A stretch of DNA of 64,000 bases, from positions 1 to 64,000 of the forward strand of contig CAIUPO010000016.1 of assembly GCA_903901055.1 (NCBI GenBank), read 5' to 3'. The DNA comes from an uncultured Bacteroidota bacterium (GTDB lineage Bacteria > Bacteroidota > Bacteroidia > JABEUT01). A program made the position numbers and the translations under genes. The notes beneath the pieces are model-generated. The model was given only the letters and a program-made list of their open reading frames with translations, made no database searches and was not told where the DNA came from. Position 1 is the first letter of the stretch. Every line of letters begins with the position of its first letter. Below, piece by piece: positions 9,495 through 20,211 of the stretch.

Positions 9495-11498
9495 TTATTT
9501 TATAAGAACAAATTTCCCTGTATATATTATTTTGCCTTCATCAATTACCTGATATATATAAACTCCACGAGCCAAATCTGATTCGTTTAAACTTACTTTT
9601 CCAATAGAGCCTTCTAATGAAGTATTTTGAACTACCCGACTAACAATATCCCGAACCCTGAACTCAGCACGATTGCCACTCAATCCATTATATGTAATAT
9701 TTATAATGCCCTTGCTGGGATTCGGAAAGATGCTTACACCTATGGGATACATACTCTTAATATTGGAAAGGGACGTAAAAGTGGAACCACTCATTATCTT
9801 ATGAAATACATCCTTATGTTGCGGAATTAAAAAATTAGGGTTACAATTTAAATTCCATACTGTACTAATAACGTATCTCAGATTATTAAAGGATGGTGGA
9901 TGTACATCTGTATAAGCATTAATACTACTAGATAATGAATCTAACCTTTGCCAATTTCCTAATCCAGTAGAGTCACGTAAAATCACGTAATAACTGACAG
10001 TTTGTCCTGCATAAGAATTCCAAGTAAGGTTTACGGTGTTTCCAACACCTAAGTCAGCTTGTAACATAATTGTTTGATGATATGCTGACATAGGGCTTTT
10101 GCTACAAGAATTCTCCATACCTAACTTATACAAACTGCTCTCAGTACCAGGCTTAGAATCATAATCAATAAAAGAAGTTGCAGAATGAATTGATGCTCTA
10201 CCGATTTTTACATAATCCATTAATTCTTGCCTATAAATATCAATACTATCAATGTATGTCGTATCCATATTTTCCTTGCTCCAGAATATTTCATTATACA
10301 TTGATGAAGGGTCTACTGTAACATAACAAATGGAAGGAGGAGACAGAAACTGATATGTACATCCATATATTGAATCAATTAGTACAGAATCGCGAGTTAA
10401 ATTCACCAATAATAAACCTCCTGACGGACCAAAAAGTCCATAAAAATATTGTTCTACTTTATAATTATTCAATATTGGATCATAACTGAAAATCACGCCC
10501 CCAGAATATCCAAAGCCAACTCCACCTCCGTAAGCAGTGCCATAAATTAACCCGTTTATTGGGTACTGTATTAAACTTCCATTAGGATATGCGCCGTGTG
10601 TTTGATCAAAACTATATATCGTTTTATTAATATTATTTATTGTATCATAATAATACAAAGTTCCATTAGCCCCCCCCGTATTTCCATAAGTTGCACCATA
10701 AATCAGTCCATTGGTAGCTTCCAAAAGTGATGCATACGGAACTTCTGAGTTGTAATTAAAACTAAATAATTTAGAATATTTATTCGCTGTCGTATTATAA
10801 TTAAAAAACCCACCGCCGTAATAAAAACTTGAACTCGTTCCATAAAGTAAACCATCGGAAGCTTGAATTAAATCTCCGTAACAGTCATTACCTAGGCTAT
10901 CATTAAGCACATTATAGTTACCCATAATAGGATCAAAGCTAAAAAGCACCCCCGCGTTGTAAGGCCCTCCGGTTGTTGTTTCACCGTAGATAATTCCATT
11001 TTTTGCCTGCATTAATGTTCCGTTAGGAAATGAGCCATTCGTATTATCAAAATTATAAACTACACTATCCTTTCCTGTCTTAATATTATAACAAAATATT
11101 ACACCATTATTGCTATTTCCACCAACAGATGTCATACCATAAAGAAGTCCGTTTGAAGCCTGCAAAAGCCCGCCTAATGGCTGTCCTCCAGTTGAAGAGC
11201 CATTAAAATTAAATACATATTTTGATTGATTTGTTAATGGGTTAAATGCATAAATACTACCGCCTGCACTTGTTGAGTCACTATTTAATAGGCCATACAG
11301 CAAACCATCACTGCCTTGTATTAATGTTCCACTTGCTCCTAAATTATTCGAGAACTGGAATTCTTTGCACGTCTTGGAAACCGGATCATACTCTATTACT
11401 GAGTCTAATTTTTCAGCATATAATACATAGTGTTGGGCTTTGATGTTTGTAGTCAACACAAACAATCCGGAAATAAAAATGATTATTTTGTTTTTCAC
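9495..11498 (-). CDS. GloVer-type tandem-repeat protein with T9SS type A sorting domain
   Basis: Repeats such as LLQASNGLLYGMTSVGGNSNNGVIFCYNIKTGK...YNFDNTNGSFPNGTLMQAKNGIIYGETTTGG; C-terminal FPNPSKGIINITY...GVYIYQVIDEGKIIYTGKFVLIK. Confidence 0.82.
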   Translation of the reverse strand: MKNKIIIFISGLFVLTTNIKAQHYVLYAEKLDSVIEYDPVSKTCKEFQFSNNLGASGTLIQGSDGLLYGLLNSDSTSAGGSIYAFNPLTNQSKYVFNFNGSSTGGQPLGGLLQASNGLLYGMTSVGGNSNNGVIFCYNIKTGKDSVVYNFDNTNGSFPNGTLMQAKNGIIYGETTTGGPYNAGVLFSFDPIMGNYNVLNDSLGNDCYGDLIQASDGLLYGTSSSFYYGGGFFNYNTTANKYSKLFSFNYNSEVPYASLLEATNGLIYGATYGNTGGANGTLYYYDTINNINKTIYSFDQTHGAYPNGSLIQYPINGLIYGTAYGGGVGFGYSGGVIFSYDPILNNYKVEQYFYGLFGPSGGLLLVNLTRDSVLIDSIYGCTYQFLSPPSICYVTVDPSSMYNEIFWSKENMDTTYIDSIDIYRQELMDYVKIGRASIHSATSFIDYDSKPGTESSLYKLGMENSCSKSPMSAYHQTIMLQADLGVGNTVNLTWNSYAGQTVSYYVILRDSTGLGNWQRLDSLSSSINAYTDVHPPSFNNLRYVISTVWNLNCNPNFLIPQHKDVFHKIMSGSTFTSLSNIKSMYPIGVSIFPNPSKGIINITYNGLSGNRAEFRVRDIVSRVVQNTSLEGSIGKVSLNESDLARGVYIYQVIDEGKIIYTGKFVLIK

Positions 11499-11594
11499 AG
11501 ACCTTAAAGAAAGTGCTAATTTACAAATAATTATCTAATATTCAATAACTGAAAAAACACTTATTAAACTTCCCTATCAATTATATAGCTTATT

Positions 11595-12710
11595 CTAGTG
11601 CTGAAGCACAACCAACCTCTTTACAATTTGTCCTGAAGGGCTTGATAGTTTCAACAAATAAATACCCGCAGTAAGTTCAGAGGTATTAATGTTTTGTTGA
11701 TGAGAACCTGCTCCCTGCGTGCCTTCAAACACTTTCTGAACACAACGTCCATCAGCAGAATAAAGGGATATTCTTACATCTGAATTATCACTGAGTATAT
11801 AAGTAAGCAGAGAACTTGGGTTTGCCGGATTCGGGAATAGTCCAACACTGTTTGCATTGGTTTGAATTGAAGCAATACCGGAGGGTTTGGTTGTTATTCT
11901 ATCCCTGTAAACGGTATTTGTATATATGGTTGCATTAAAAATCACCTGCTCATTAATTTGCAGCAATGGCAAATGTTCGCCATTGGTTAACCATTTGTAT
12001 TGAATCTGTTCAGGTTGCGGTGCATTAAACCCAAAATGGACCGTATCAATATATACACTGTCAGTTGCAAAAATTTCAGTCTTCACGCGCAAAGCAGGAA
12101 AAGTTCCATACGGGGTAATCAGCGTTCCCCAACCGTCTACATGATTGACGCGCTTTTGTTTTTGGCCGTAGTAGGCAATAGTTGGAATGGTTACATGATT
12201 ACTGGAGTTGCAGGAATCCGCACTACCATAATTCATTGGGAAATTATACACCACATCAATAGCATCATCCTTTGTGGATGTTGGAATAATGTTAATGTTG
12301 GCTCCGTATCCTACACTTTCGTAACTGCTGGCCTGGTCTTTGTAGTAGTTGATTACATTGGTAATAGTAACAGGGCCAAGTGCAGGTGGGTTTGGCGCTG
12401 CCTGCGCAACTGTTAAGGCATATGCAGGATAGAAGAATACATCATTAAAGAATAACTGGTATGCAAGCGGTGTTGATGTAACATTCAAAAATGTATCAAT
12501 GGTTTGTGATTTCGGAACAAGTTTGGAAAAATCCCATGTAACCCCTGCGCCGGTGAAGGAAGGGGAAGGAACTCCTACGGTGTCGGTAGTGGTGCTCAAA
12601 CGGATAGTGTCGCCCGGTTGGGGCATATCCGATTGGGTAATTGTGATTTGCGCAAAAGCTATGTTTCCAAAAAAGAAACACACCAAACAAGGAAGTAAAT
12701 ATTTTTTCAT
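11595..12710 (-). CDS. Secreted protein with T9SS type A sorting domain
   Basis: Signal peptide MKKYLLPCLVCFFFGNIAFAQ; C-terminal LFPNPANPSSLLTY...AGIYLLKLSSPSGQIVKRLVVLQH. Confidence 0.85.
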   Translation of the reverse strand: MKKYLLPCLVCFFFGNIAFAQITITQSDMPQPGDTIRLSTTTDTVGVPSPSFTGAGVTWDFSKLVPKSQTIDTFLNVTSTPLAYQLFFNDVFFYPAYALTVAQAAPNPPALGPVTITNVINYYKDQASSYESVGYGANINIIPTSTKDDAIDVVYNFPMNYGSADSCNSSNHVTIPTIAYYGQKQKRVNHVDGWGTLITPYGTFPALRVKTEIFATDSVYIDTVHFGFNAPQPEQIQYKWLTNGEHLPLLQINEQVIFNATIYTNTVYRDRITTKPSGIASIQTNANSVGLFPNPANPSSLLTYILSDNSDVRISLYSADGRCVQKVFEGTQGAGSHQQNINTSELTAGIYLLKLSSPSGQIVKRLVVLQH

Positions 12711-12876
12711 GCGAAGGGGATAATTTTTATTTATAGTTCAAAGATATAAAAGAATCGTTCAAATTGGCTCGAAGAAATTAGCGGGCTGTTTTTTAAAGGG
12801 CAAAATTCCCAATTCTGTTATATTTGCAAGGGTTGTTAAACCATAAAAACAGCTTTATTTATAGTTACATCATATA

Positions 12877-15042
12877 GTGAAAAACCCTTCCCGCGAACAT
12901 AAAAAACAGGTGATACCTGCAAAGAAAAAGCAAGAGCAGGTGCGGAAAAGGAAGCCCTACACCCCGTTTGAAATAGGCATTCCCATTGGTATCTGTATGT
13001 TGACTTTAATATGTTTCTGGCATACTTTCAGCAACGAATTTTTATACTGGGACGACAACCAGTATATCCTGAACAATATTTATATCCGCCGCTTTACATG
13101 GGAGAATGTGAGACAACTTATCTCTCACCAATATGCAGCTAACTGGCAGCCCTTAACAATGCTCTCTTATTCCCTTAATTATTATTTCTCTAAGTATTCT
13201 TCGTTTGGTTATTTTTTCACCAATGTTTTACTGCATATAGCTAATACGGCATTGGTGTTTTTTATCATTAAAAAGCTGCTGACCCGGTTTTTGGAAACTG
13301 CGAAGCAGCGTAGCGTCCTTCTGATTGCAGGAATTGTATCCTTGTGGTTTGGTATACATCCCATGCACGTAGAATCGGTTGGATGGTTGTTTGAACGCAA
13401 GGATGTGCTGTATACGTTCTTCTACCTGCTCGGATTACTGTTTTACTTAAAGTATGTAAACGGTGAAAAGACAAAAGGAATGTTCATCCTGAATGCCTTT
13501 TTGACGATAGTTTGTATCTGGATGATGATTGGGTTATCCGGCCCCGGGTTTCCATTTGTGCTTGGATCATTCCATTTTACTATATGGCCTCCGGTTGTTC
13601 TATTCCCCCTTGCATTAATGTTTGCAGTTGCAACACTCGCTGAATTAAAAATCATCAAAATGAGGGTGGGGCTTTTTTATGTTTTTGAATTCTTCCTCTT
13701 TTCCCTTCTTTCAAAACCGATGGCTGTTGTATTTCCGTTTTCGATTCTATTAATTGACTTCCTTCTACACCACGGATTTAAAAAAAATGTAATCACAGAG
13801 AAGATACCTTTCCTACTCCTCTCTCTTTTAATGGGGCTTCTTACACTTCACACACAAAATGAAGAACATGCTTTAGTTTCGGTTTTCTCTGTTTTCGACC
13901 GCTTCTTTATTGCATCCTACAGCTTCGTTGAATATATCATAAAACTATTTTATCCCTTCCACCTTTCCGGTTTTTATCCTTACCCTGCACATGATGCCGG
14001 AAAATTCCCCGGATACTTTTTCATTATGCCGCTTATTGTTTTATTAATTACGGTAGTGCCTTTATATTATACTTACAAAAAGAATAAGGTTTGGTTCCGG
14101 GTATTAGCTTTCGGGCTTGGGTTTTACTTTGTAAACATTATGCTGGTTCTGCAATTTCTATCTGTAGGGGATGCCATTATTTCCGACCGGTATTCATATC
14201 TGTCATACATCGGCATCTTCTTTATTATTGCTTATTTCCTGAATGAATTAATTGAGAAGTCAACTGATGAAATCAAGTATGTTGTAATTACAGCAGGATT
14301 TCTATTCACAGGGATGCTTGGCTTTCTATGCTACGACCGCACCTACGCATGGAGCAATACAGAAGCTATGCTGGGCGATGTAATAAATCAATACCCCGGG
14401 CAGGTACCGCAGGCATACCGTTTTCTTGGGATTTATTATGCCAAAAACAATCGGCTGAATGACGCTTATAACTGCTATGATGTTCTTATAAACAAAACCC
14501 ACCAGGCAGGGCCTATGGATTATGGCAATATGGGTAGGGTTTATATGTCGATGAACAAGATGAAAGATGCAGTAAAATATTTTAGCATATCACTGAAAAT
14601 GGATAGTAGTTTAATAATGTCGTATCTGAACCTTGGGCAAATTTGCGCGGACACCGGGAACCAAATCTCCGCACTAAAGTATTATGAAAAAGCAAAAAGC
14701 ATCTACCCGAATGATGAAAGCCTGAATTTCCAGATTAGCTTATCTCATGTGGCCTTGAAACAGTTTGACCTGGCAGTTAAGGACTATAGTGTACTGATAG
14801 AAATGAACCCGGATGAGGCTAAATATTACTATAACCGGGGCATTGCAGAATATAGCTTAGGAAATAAAGATGCTGCCGTAGATGATTTTAAAAGGACCTT
14901 GAGTATGCCAGTCACCCCACAAAATGTGCAGTACCACATGGACGCTAACTCTGCACAAAACCTTTCTATTATTTACAAGGAAAAAGGGGATGAAAAGACA
15001 GCTTCGGAATATGCCGGAGTTGCCAAGAGGCTTGGGCAGTAA
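12877..15042 (+). CDS. Polytopic GT-C-like membrane protein with C-terminal TPR repeats
   Basis: GTG start; WDDNQYILNN and HPMHVESVGWLFERKDVLYTFFYLLGLLFY motifs, many TMs, C-terminal TPRs. Confidence 0.8.
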   Translation: MKNPSREHKKQVIPAKKKQEQVRKRKPYTPFEIGIPIGICMLTLICFWHTFSNEFLYWDDNQYILNNIYIRRFTWENVRQLISHQYAANWQPLTMLSYSLNYYFSKYSSFGYFFTNVLLHIANTALVFFIIKKLLTRFLETAKQRSVLLIAGIVSLWFGIHPMHVESVGWLFERKDVLYTFFYLLGLLFYLKYVNGEKTKGMFILNAFLTIVCIWMMIGLSGPGFPFVLGSFHFTIWPPVVLFPLALMFAVATLAELKIIKMRVGLFYVFEFFLFSLLSKPMAVVFPFSILLIDFLLHHGFKKNVITEKIPFLLLSLLMGLLTLHTQNEEHALVSVFSVFDRFFIASYSFVEYIIKLFYPFHLSGFYPYPAHDAGKFPGYFFIMPLIVLLITVVPLYYTYKKNKVWFRVLAFGLGFYFVNIMLVLQFLSVGDAIISDRYSYLSYIGIFFIIAYFLNELIEKSTDEIKYVVITAGFLFTGMLGFLCYDRTYAWSNTEAMLGDVINQYPGQVPQAYRFLGIYYAKNNRLNDAYNCYDVLINKTHQAGPMDYGNMGRVYMSMNKMKDAVKYFSISLKMDSSLIMSYLNLGQICADTGNQISALKYYEKAKSIYPNDESLNFQISLSHVALKQFDLAVKDYSVLIEMNPDEAKYYYNRGIAEYSLGNKDAAVDDFKRTLSMPVTPQNVQYHMDANSAQNLSIIYKEKGDEKTASEYAGVAKRLGQ

Positions 15043-15053
15043 TAAATGAAGGG

Positions 15054-15674
15054 TTACCTTTCTTTAAATTTGCTTTGAAAAATCTCATCCCACACAGTGG
15101 AACTAACACCATAGCCCCTATGAGGTTGCTGGTAGTGGTGTTTCATGTGGTTGACCTTTAGTTTCAGCCAATATTTGTTTTTAAATCCATAATGGTGAAT
15201 GGCGTAATGGGTCATATCGTAAAATAAATATCCGGTAACCAATCCGGCAAATAACGGAGCAACATAAACAGGACCTACGAGCACCCAAAAAATAAAGTAA
15301 AACAATGTTGCTAACGGAATGCTTAGTGATGGTACCATTACCAAACGGTGCGTATCGTTAGGGTAATCGTGATGTACGCCGTGCATAATAAAATGTATTC
15401 TTCGGCCAAGTTCACCCGGCAATTCTGTGTGAAATACCCAACGATGCAGAACATATTCTACCAAAGACCAGGCAAATAATCCGGCTATGAAGAAAATGAC
15501 AATTGCCAATGCTCCAATGTGAAGGCTAAAAACAGAGCGGTACAAACAGAAAAGTACCACCGGAACAAAAATGAATAGCGGAACCGACCAGTGTATGCGT
15601 GACAATTTATCGAGCACAGGGCTTTTAAACATCACTACTGACTCATCCTTATTTGATACGAAATTCTTTTCCAT
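15054..15674 (-). CDS. Sterol desaturase/fatty acid hydroxylase family protein
   Basis: His clusters EYVLHRWVFH, HGVHHDYPND, HYAIHHYG, NHMKHHYQQPHRGYGVS. Confidence 0.93.
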   Translation of the reverse strand: MEKNFVSNKDESVVMFKSPVLDKLSRIHWSVPLFIFVPVVLFCLYRSVFSLHIGALAIVIFFIAGLFAWSLVEYVLHRWVFHTELPGELGRRIHFIMHGVHHDYPNDTHRLVMVPSLSIPLATLFYFIFWVLVGPVYVAPLFAGLVTGYLFYDMTHYAIHHYGFKNKYWLKLKVNHMKHHYQQPHRGYGVSSTVWDEIFQSKFKER

Positions 15675-15690
15675 TGCGTTAAAATCGGTG

Positions 15691-15698
15691 CAAAGTTA
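15691..15698 (-). promoter_or_regulatory. -7 box TAACTTTG
   Basis: Reverse complement CAAAGTTA, 17 nt upstream of start 15674. Confidence 0.55.
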
Positions 15699-15708
15699 GG
15701 AAATTTAG

Positions 15709-15793
15709 AGATAAGAGATAAGATATGAGCTATAAGGGCCATTGCCGCCCGCAACACGCTTATCTCTTATCACTAATAACTCATCACTATTAT
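15709..15793. repeat. Heptamer-iteron inverted repeat, locus A
   Basis: Left AGATAAG AGATAAG ATATGAG CTATAAG (15709-15736); right CTTATCT CTTATCA CTAATAA CTCATCA CTATTAT (15759-15793); 22-nt loop. Confidence 0.8.
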
Positions 15794-18408
15794 TTCAGGT
15801 TTTCATTAAAGAAACTCACATACTCGTCACTTTTCCCGTGCTTAAAGAGTATGTGGAAATTTATATCGGATATATAAAATGACTGGTAAGAGCCTGCGGG
15901 CAAGGCTTTTAAAAGATCCGGATTTGTATTGATATAATTGCAATAGTCCTTGGCGGTTGAGGCAGATTGGAATTTATGTATAACCAGCATCTGCTTGTTA
16001 CTATTCAGAAAAATATCATCCATAGTGAAGTTGTTCTGGCTGTATATTTTCGTATTCATATCAGAAATTGCATTGCGCACTATATTCACCTTGCCCGATT
16101 GTTTATTATCAATAGTCAGGATATAATAATACGTTGTGTCTTCATCTTTGGAATACTCCACCGGAATTGTGTCGGGCTTTAAGCTAGAAGGAGGCGGGGT
16201 TGCCTGTTTAGGTTTCTTATTCAGGTAATCAAGGATTGACTGGGCTACTACCTTAACGGTATCTTTCGGATAAAGAATAACTACCTTTTCTAGAGCGTTT
16301 TTATATGCATCAATACCTTTGGCATGGCCTATCGCAGCTGCCTCCATAAAGGCAAACTTCGCCATTTCATCGTTTTTCGGATAGAGGGAATCGACCTGTG
16401 TGCAATTATTCAGCACCTCGGCATAATTTTCTTCTTTATATGATTTTAGGGTAGATTCATAAATCTTAAGAATTTCCTGCCGGTTTGCCTCTTGCTGCTG
16501 GCGGTACTTTTCAGGGTCTTTAATAAGCATGGCATATTCTGTTTCCGGATATTTGGTCAGCAGGATGTTTTTATAATAATCTGCACGCGCCATATCCCCG
16601 GTTTTGGTGTACATCTTGTACAGCTCATAATAGGCTATCAGTTTGTAATGGTTCTCAGGGAAGCGCAAAAGCATCGCCTCATAATCGGCTTCGGATTTGC
16701 GGAAATTCCTTACATATTGCTCATAAATAAAACCCACATTATAATAGGCTTCTATCATGGTATCGTTGGAGTTTTTCATCTGCGCTTCGCTGAAAGGAAT
16801 GTTTTTCATGTATGCATAACGGCCATCCTTGGCTCTTGCAGAATCCTTTCTGGCGGTTGGCCCACTCTTTGTTGTATCACCTCCATTTTCATTATTTCCC
16901 AATTGCATGGCATCAGAAACCTTTTTGCTGCGCCTCCAGTTATCTTCCAAAGGACGGTTGCCCCATCTTTGCGTAAATTCCGTTATACCCTGGCTTACTG
17001 CACTCGGATTATAAAAGTACCATTTACCATTAGGCGTATTTAAAATAGGAGCAGTAATGGTTTGATTAGTCTCTGCTGCCACCTTTTCCTGCTCTTTTTT
17101 TTCTTCTTCCTTTTTCTTCTCGGCAGCCATCAAACTATCCACATATTTTTCAGCACCTTTTTGTCCGCGTTTTGCAATGCGCTGAAGGCTATCCTGCTGG
17201 TCAATAACATTGATATATCTGATTAACCTGTCTAAATTTTCTTTTTTCTCAACGATGGAATCACGTCCGCGATACTTCTTCGGAAGGGCTACCACTGTAC
17301 TGTCGTAGAACTTTTTGGCAGACTTATAATCTTCATGATTGAAGGCAAGGTCACCTAAAGAAAGATATGATATTGCCTTTTGTACAGGGTTGTTAGTACT
17401 TGCCTTTACAGATTTGTGGTAGTCCTCTTCAGCGAGGGTTTCATTCTTTTCCTTCATGGCTATTTTACCCAGCGCATAATATATCTGGTCGCGGTCATCG
17501 ATATATTTGGTGGGCTTTAACATCTTATAGAGGTTTTCCTTAATCCGCTCATTTTCTTTTGCACCACCCATGTACAACAACGCCCTTTTTATACGGGCTT
17601 CAAAATCGAGTTCGTTGTAAGGATGAAGTGTAAGGCATTGTGTATAGCAATCGTAAGCTTTTTTATTATCGCCATCGCGCTCGGCAATCTGCCCGATAAT
17701 AAAATAATAACGGGCTTTCACCTTTTTATCTTTTTCAACCTTAAGGGCTCTGTTTAATTGGGCTTCCACCTCCGGATATTGACCAATGCGCATATTCCAA
17801 TCTGCAATAACTGCAAACACTTGCGGATAGAGTTTTTTGGGTATCTTTTTGCTACTCTTTAACAAGTCAATAATCTCTTCTGACTTACTTACCGAACCTA
17901 ATTGGTTGTCGGTTCTTGCCTGCCAAATAAGCGCTTCATATTTAAAGTCTGTCTTTTTATATTGTTTGGTGGCATATTCTAATTCATCACTCGCTTCCAG
18001 CAAATCATTTTTATAAAGATGCGCTTGTGCGAGTAATAAATAACAATACTTGATATAATGAACAGCATCGGGTATTTCGCGCTTAGCTTTATCGGTGATT
18101 GTATGTTTTTGAATCATCGTATCCGCTTTCTTGATTGCCCTACTCATGTTCGGATAGATAGCAGGAGCTTCGGTTGGGTCAGGATAAACGTAAACCGGAA
18201 TGATATCTGTGTAATCGTCCTTATGGGTTTGATTGAGATTGGCTATACCTTCATCGTAAGCCAATTTTCCCCAGAAGTACCCATTATAATGTGCACAGGT
18301 ATTGTGAAAGGTGCGGGTAAGCCATGTGTTCTTCTGTGTAGTACAAGCAGAAAAACCCAACAGCACCAAAGCCACGGCAGCTAGACGTAATATATTATGT
18401 TTGGTCAA
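15790..18408 (-). CDS. porW: T9SS/gliding-motility TPR lipoprotein PorW/SprE-like
   Basis: Lipobox LLGFSAC; conserved N-terminus TRTFHNTCAHYNGYFWGKLAYDEG; many TPRs. Confidence 0.85.
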   Translation of the reverse strand: MTKHNILRLAAVALVLLGFSACTTQKNTWLTRTFHNTCAHYNGYFWGKLAYDEGIANLNQTHKDDYTDIIPVYVYPDPTEAPAIYPNMSRAIKKADTMIQKHTITDKAKREIPDAVHYIKYCYLLLAQAHLYKNDLLEASDELEYATKQYKKTDFKYEALIWQARTDNQLGSVSKSEEIIDLLKSSKKIPKKLYPQVFAVIADWNMRIGQYPEVEAQLNRALKVEKDKKVKARYYFIIGQIAERDGDNKKAYDCYTQCLTLHPYNELDFEARIKRALLYMGGAKENERIKENLYKMLKPTKYIDDRDQIYYALGKIAMKEKNETLAEEDYHKSVKASTNNPVQKAISYLSLGDLAFNHEDYKSAKKFYDSTVVALPKKYRGRDSIVEKKENLDRLIRYINVIDQQDSLQRIAKRGQKGAEKYVDSLMAAEKKKEEEKKEQEKVAAETNQTITAPILNTPNGKWYFYNPSAVSQGITEFTQRWGNRPLEDNWRRSKKVSDAMQLGNNENGGDTTKSGPTARKDSARAKDGRYAYMKNIPFSEAQMKNSNDTMIEAYYNVGFIYEQYVRNFRKSEADYEAMLLRFPENHYKLIAYYELYKMYTKTGDMARADYYKNILLTKYPETEYAMLIKDPEKYRQQQEANRQEILKIYESTLKSYKEENYAEVLNNCTQVDSLYPKNDEMAKFAFMEAAAIGHAKGIDAYKNALEKVVILYPKDTVKVVAQSILDYLNKKPKQATPPPSSLKPDTIPVEYSKDEDTTYYYILTIDNKQSGKVNIVRNAISDMNTKIYSQNNFTMDDIFLNSNKQMLVIHKFQSASTAKDYCNYINTNPDLLKALPAGSYQSFYISDINFHILFKHGKSDEYVSFFNENLK

Positions 18409-18458
18409 TGACTTAAAAAAAGGTATAGATATAACCTATAATCTGCAAGTTTAGTGTG

Positions 18459-18466
18459 CAAAGTTA
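18459..18466 (-). promoter_or_regulatory. -7 box TAACTTTG
   Basis: Reverse complement CAAAGTTA upstream of start 18408. Confidence 0.45.
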
Positions 18467-18477
18467 AAAAGATAACA

Positions 18478-18505
18478 GTTATGAGTTATAAGTTATGAGT
18501 TATAA
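18478..18505. repeat. Heptamer iterons, locus B (single arm)
   Basis: GTTATGA GTTATAA GTTATGA GTTATAA, four exact 7-nt units. Confidence 0.85.
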
Positions 18506-18554
18506 TGCAAAATTTCTCAATGAAACCATCCTCATTTAGAACATAAATCATTTC

Positions 18555-20096
18555 TTAAAGCGGTATGTTTCCGTGCTTTTTCTTTGGAAGGGTATCCACC
18601 TTATTTTTCAGCATTTCAAAAGCCTTAATAAGCTTACTGCGTGTATCTTCCGGCATAATTACTTCGTCTACATAGCCACGTTCAGCAGCCCTGTATGGGT
18701 TTGCAAAATGGGATATATATTCCGCTTCTTTTTCTTTCAGTTTGGCGGCAGGGTCTTTAGCTTCCGATATTTCTTTCTTGAAAATAATTTCGGCAGCGCC
18801 TTTAGCTCCCATAACAGCAATTTCGGCAGTAGGCCAGGCATAGTTCATATCGGCGCCAATGTGTTTGGAGTTCATCACATCATAGGCTCCTCCATAAGCT
18901 TTGCGGGTGATAACAGTAATCCTTGGAACAGTTGCTTCGCAAAAAGCATAAAGCAATTTGGCACCATTGGTGATAATGCCATTCCACTCCTGATCAGTGC
19001 CGGGAAGGAAACCGGGTACATCTTCAAACACTAATAAAGGAATATTAAAGCTATCGCAGAAACGTACAAAACGGGCTGCTTTTGTAGAGGATTTATTGTC
19101 AAGGACTCCCGCAAGAAAGGCAGGTTGGTTGGCTACAATACCTATACTTTTACCGGCTAAACGGGCAAAACCGACAATAATATTTTCGGCATAGTTTTTA
19201 TGTACTTCAAAAAAACTGTCAGCGTCGGTTACTTCGGTAATTACCTCACGGATATCATACGGCTGGTTAGGGTTTGCCGGAACTATATTATTCAAGGCAG
19301 GCCTTGTTTCAGAGGAGGGTTGATAAGGCACAGATGGCGCATCTTCCTCGCAGTTCTGAGGTATGTAGCTCAATAATGTTTTCAAATATTGTATACACTC
19401 GACTCCATTGGCACAGGAAAAATGCGCAACGCCTGATTTAGCTGAATGGGTAGATGCTCCGCCCAATTCCTCGGAGGTTACTTCCTCATGGGTTACGGTC
19501 TTAACTACGTTAGGTCCGGTGACAAACATATACGATGTGTGTTCCACCATTAAAATAAAATCGGTTATGGCAGGAGAATAAACCGCACCACCAGCACAAG
19601 GGCCCATAATGGCTGATAACTGGGGTATAACACCGGATGCACGGGTATTTCTATAGAAAATATCGGCATAGCCACCAAGAGAAACAACCCCTTCCTGTAT
19701 GCGTGCACCACCAGAGTCATTCAAACCAATTACAGGGGCTCCGTTTTTCATAGCAAGGTCAAGAATGCGGCAAATTTTTTCAGCGTGAGCTTCCGATAAT
19801 GAGCCCCCAAATACTGTAAAATCCTGGGCAAATACATAGGTTAACCTGCCATTTATAGTTCCGTAGCCTGTTATTACACCATCACCTAAAAATTGCTCAC
19901 GCTCTTCACCAAAATTGCTTTCACGGGCGGTGACAAGCATCCCAATTTCTTCAAAGCTGCCTTCATCCATAAGTAAACCCAAACGCTCGCGGGCTGTTAG
20001 TTTGCCTTTTTTATGTTGAGATGCAATGCGCACCTCTCCCCCGCCAAGCTTGGCCTCGGCTATCTTATCTTTCAGTTCTTTATGTTTATCGGTCAT
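18555..20096 (-). CDS. Acyl-CoA carboxylase carboxyltransferase subunit (propionyl-CoA carboxylase beta-like)
   Basis: [97 protein letters not shown]. Confidence 0.96.
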   Translation of the reverse strand: MTDKHKELKDKIAEAKLGGGEVRIASQHKKGKLTARERLGLLMDEGSFEEIGMLVTARESNFGEEREQFLGDGVITGYGTINGRLTYVFAQDFTVFGGSLSEAHAEKICRILDLAMKNGAPVIGLNDSGGARIQEGVVSLGGYADIFYRNTRASGVIPQLSAIMGPCAGGAVYSPAITDFILMVEHTSYMFVTGPNVVKTVTHEEVTSEELGGASTHSAKSGVAHFSCANGVECIQYLKTLLSYIPQNCEEDAPSVPYQPSSETRPALNNIVPANPNQPYDIREVITEVTDADSFFEVHKNYAENIIVGFARLAGKSIGIVANQPAFLAGVLDNKSSTKAARFVRFCDSFNIPLLVFEDVPGFLPGTDQEWNGIITNGAKLLYAFCEATVPRITVITRKAYGGAYDVMNSKHIGADMNYAWPTAEIAVMGAKGAAEIIFKKEISEAKDPAAKLKEKEAEYISHFANPYRAAERGYVDEVIMPEDTRSKLIKAFEMLKNKVDTLPKKKHGNIPL

Positions 20097-20123
20097 GATG
20101 ATGAATGTTATTTCTTAGGGGTG

Positions 20124-20131
20124 CAAAGGTA
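20124..20131 (-). promoter_or_regulatory. -7 box TACCTTTG
   Basis: Reverse complement CAAAGGTA, 28 nt upstream of start 20096. Confidence 0.55.
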
Positions 20132-20133
20132 AA

Positions 20134-20156
20134 AGATAATAGATATAAGATTTAAG
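20134..20156. repeat. Heptamer iterons, locus C (single arm)
   Basis: AGATAAT AGATATA AGATTTA AG. Confidence 0.6.
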
Positions 20157-20211
20157 TTGAAAATTAGAACAAACACGACACTGATTACTGAACGAGAAAA
20201 TTTTCCGTCTG

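Noticed and set aside
15709-15793. CRISPR array or ordinary rho-independent terminators as explanation of the heptamer arrays
   Set aside because: Units are 7 nt without spacers, and stems are AT-rich, located mainly at promoters and mostly lack a T-tract after the stem.
16492-17043. 183-aa + strand ORF antisense to porW
   Set aside because: Shadow ORF with no recognisable domain; the minus strand is clearly coding.
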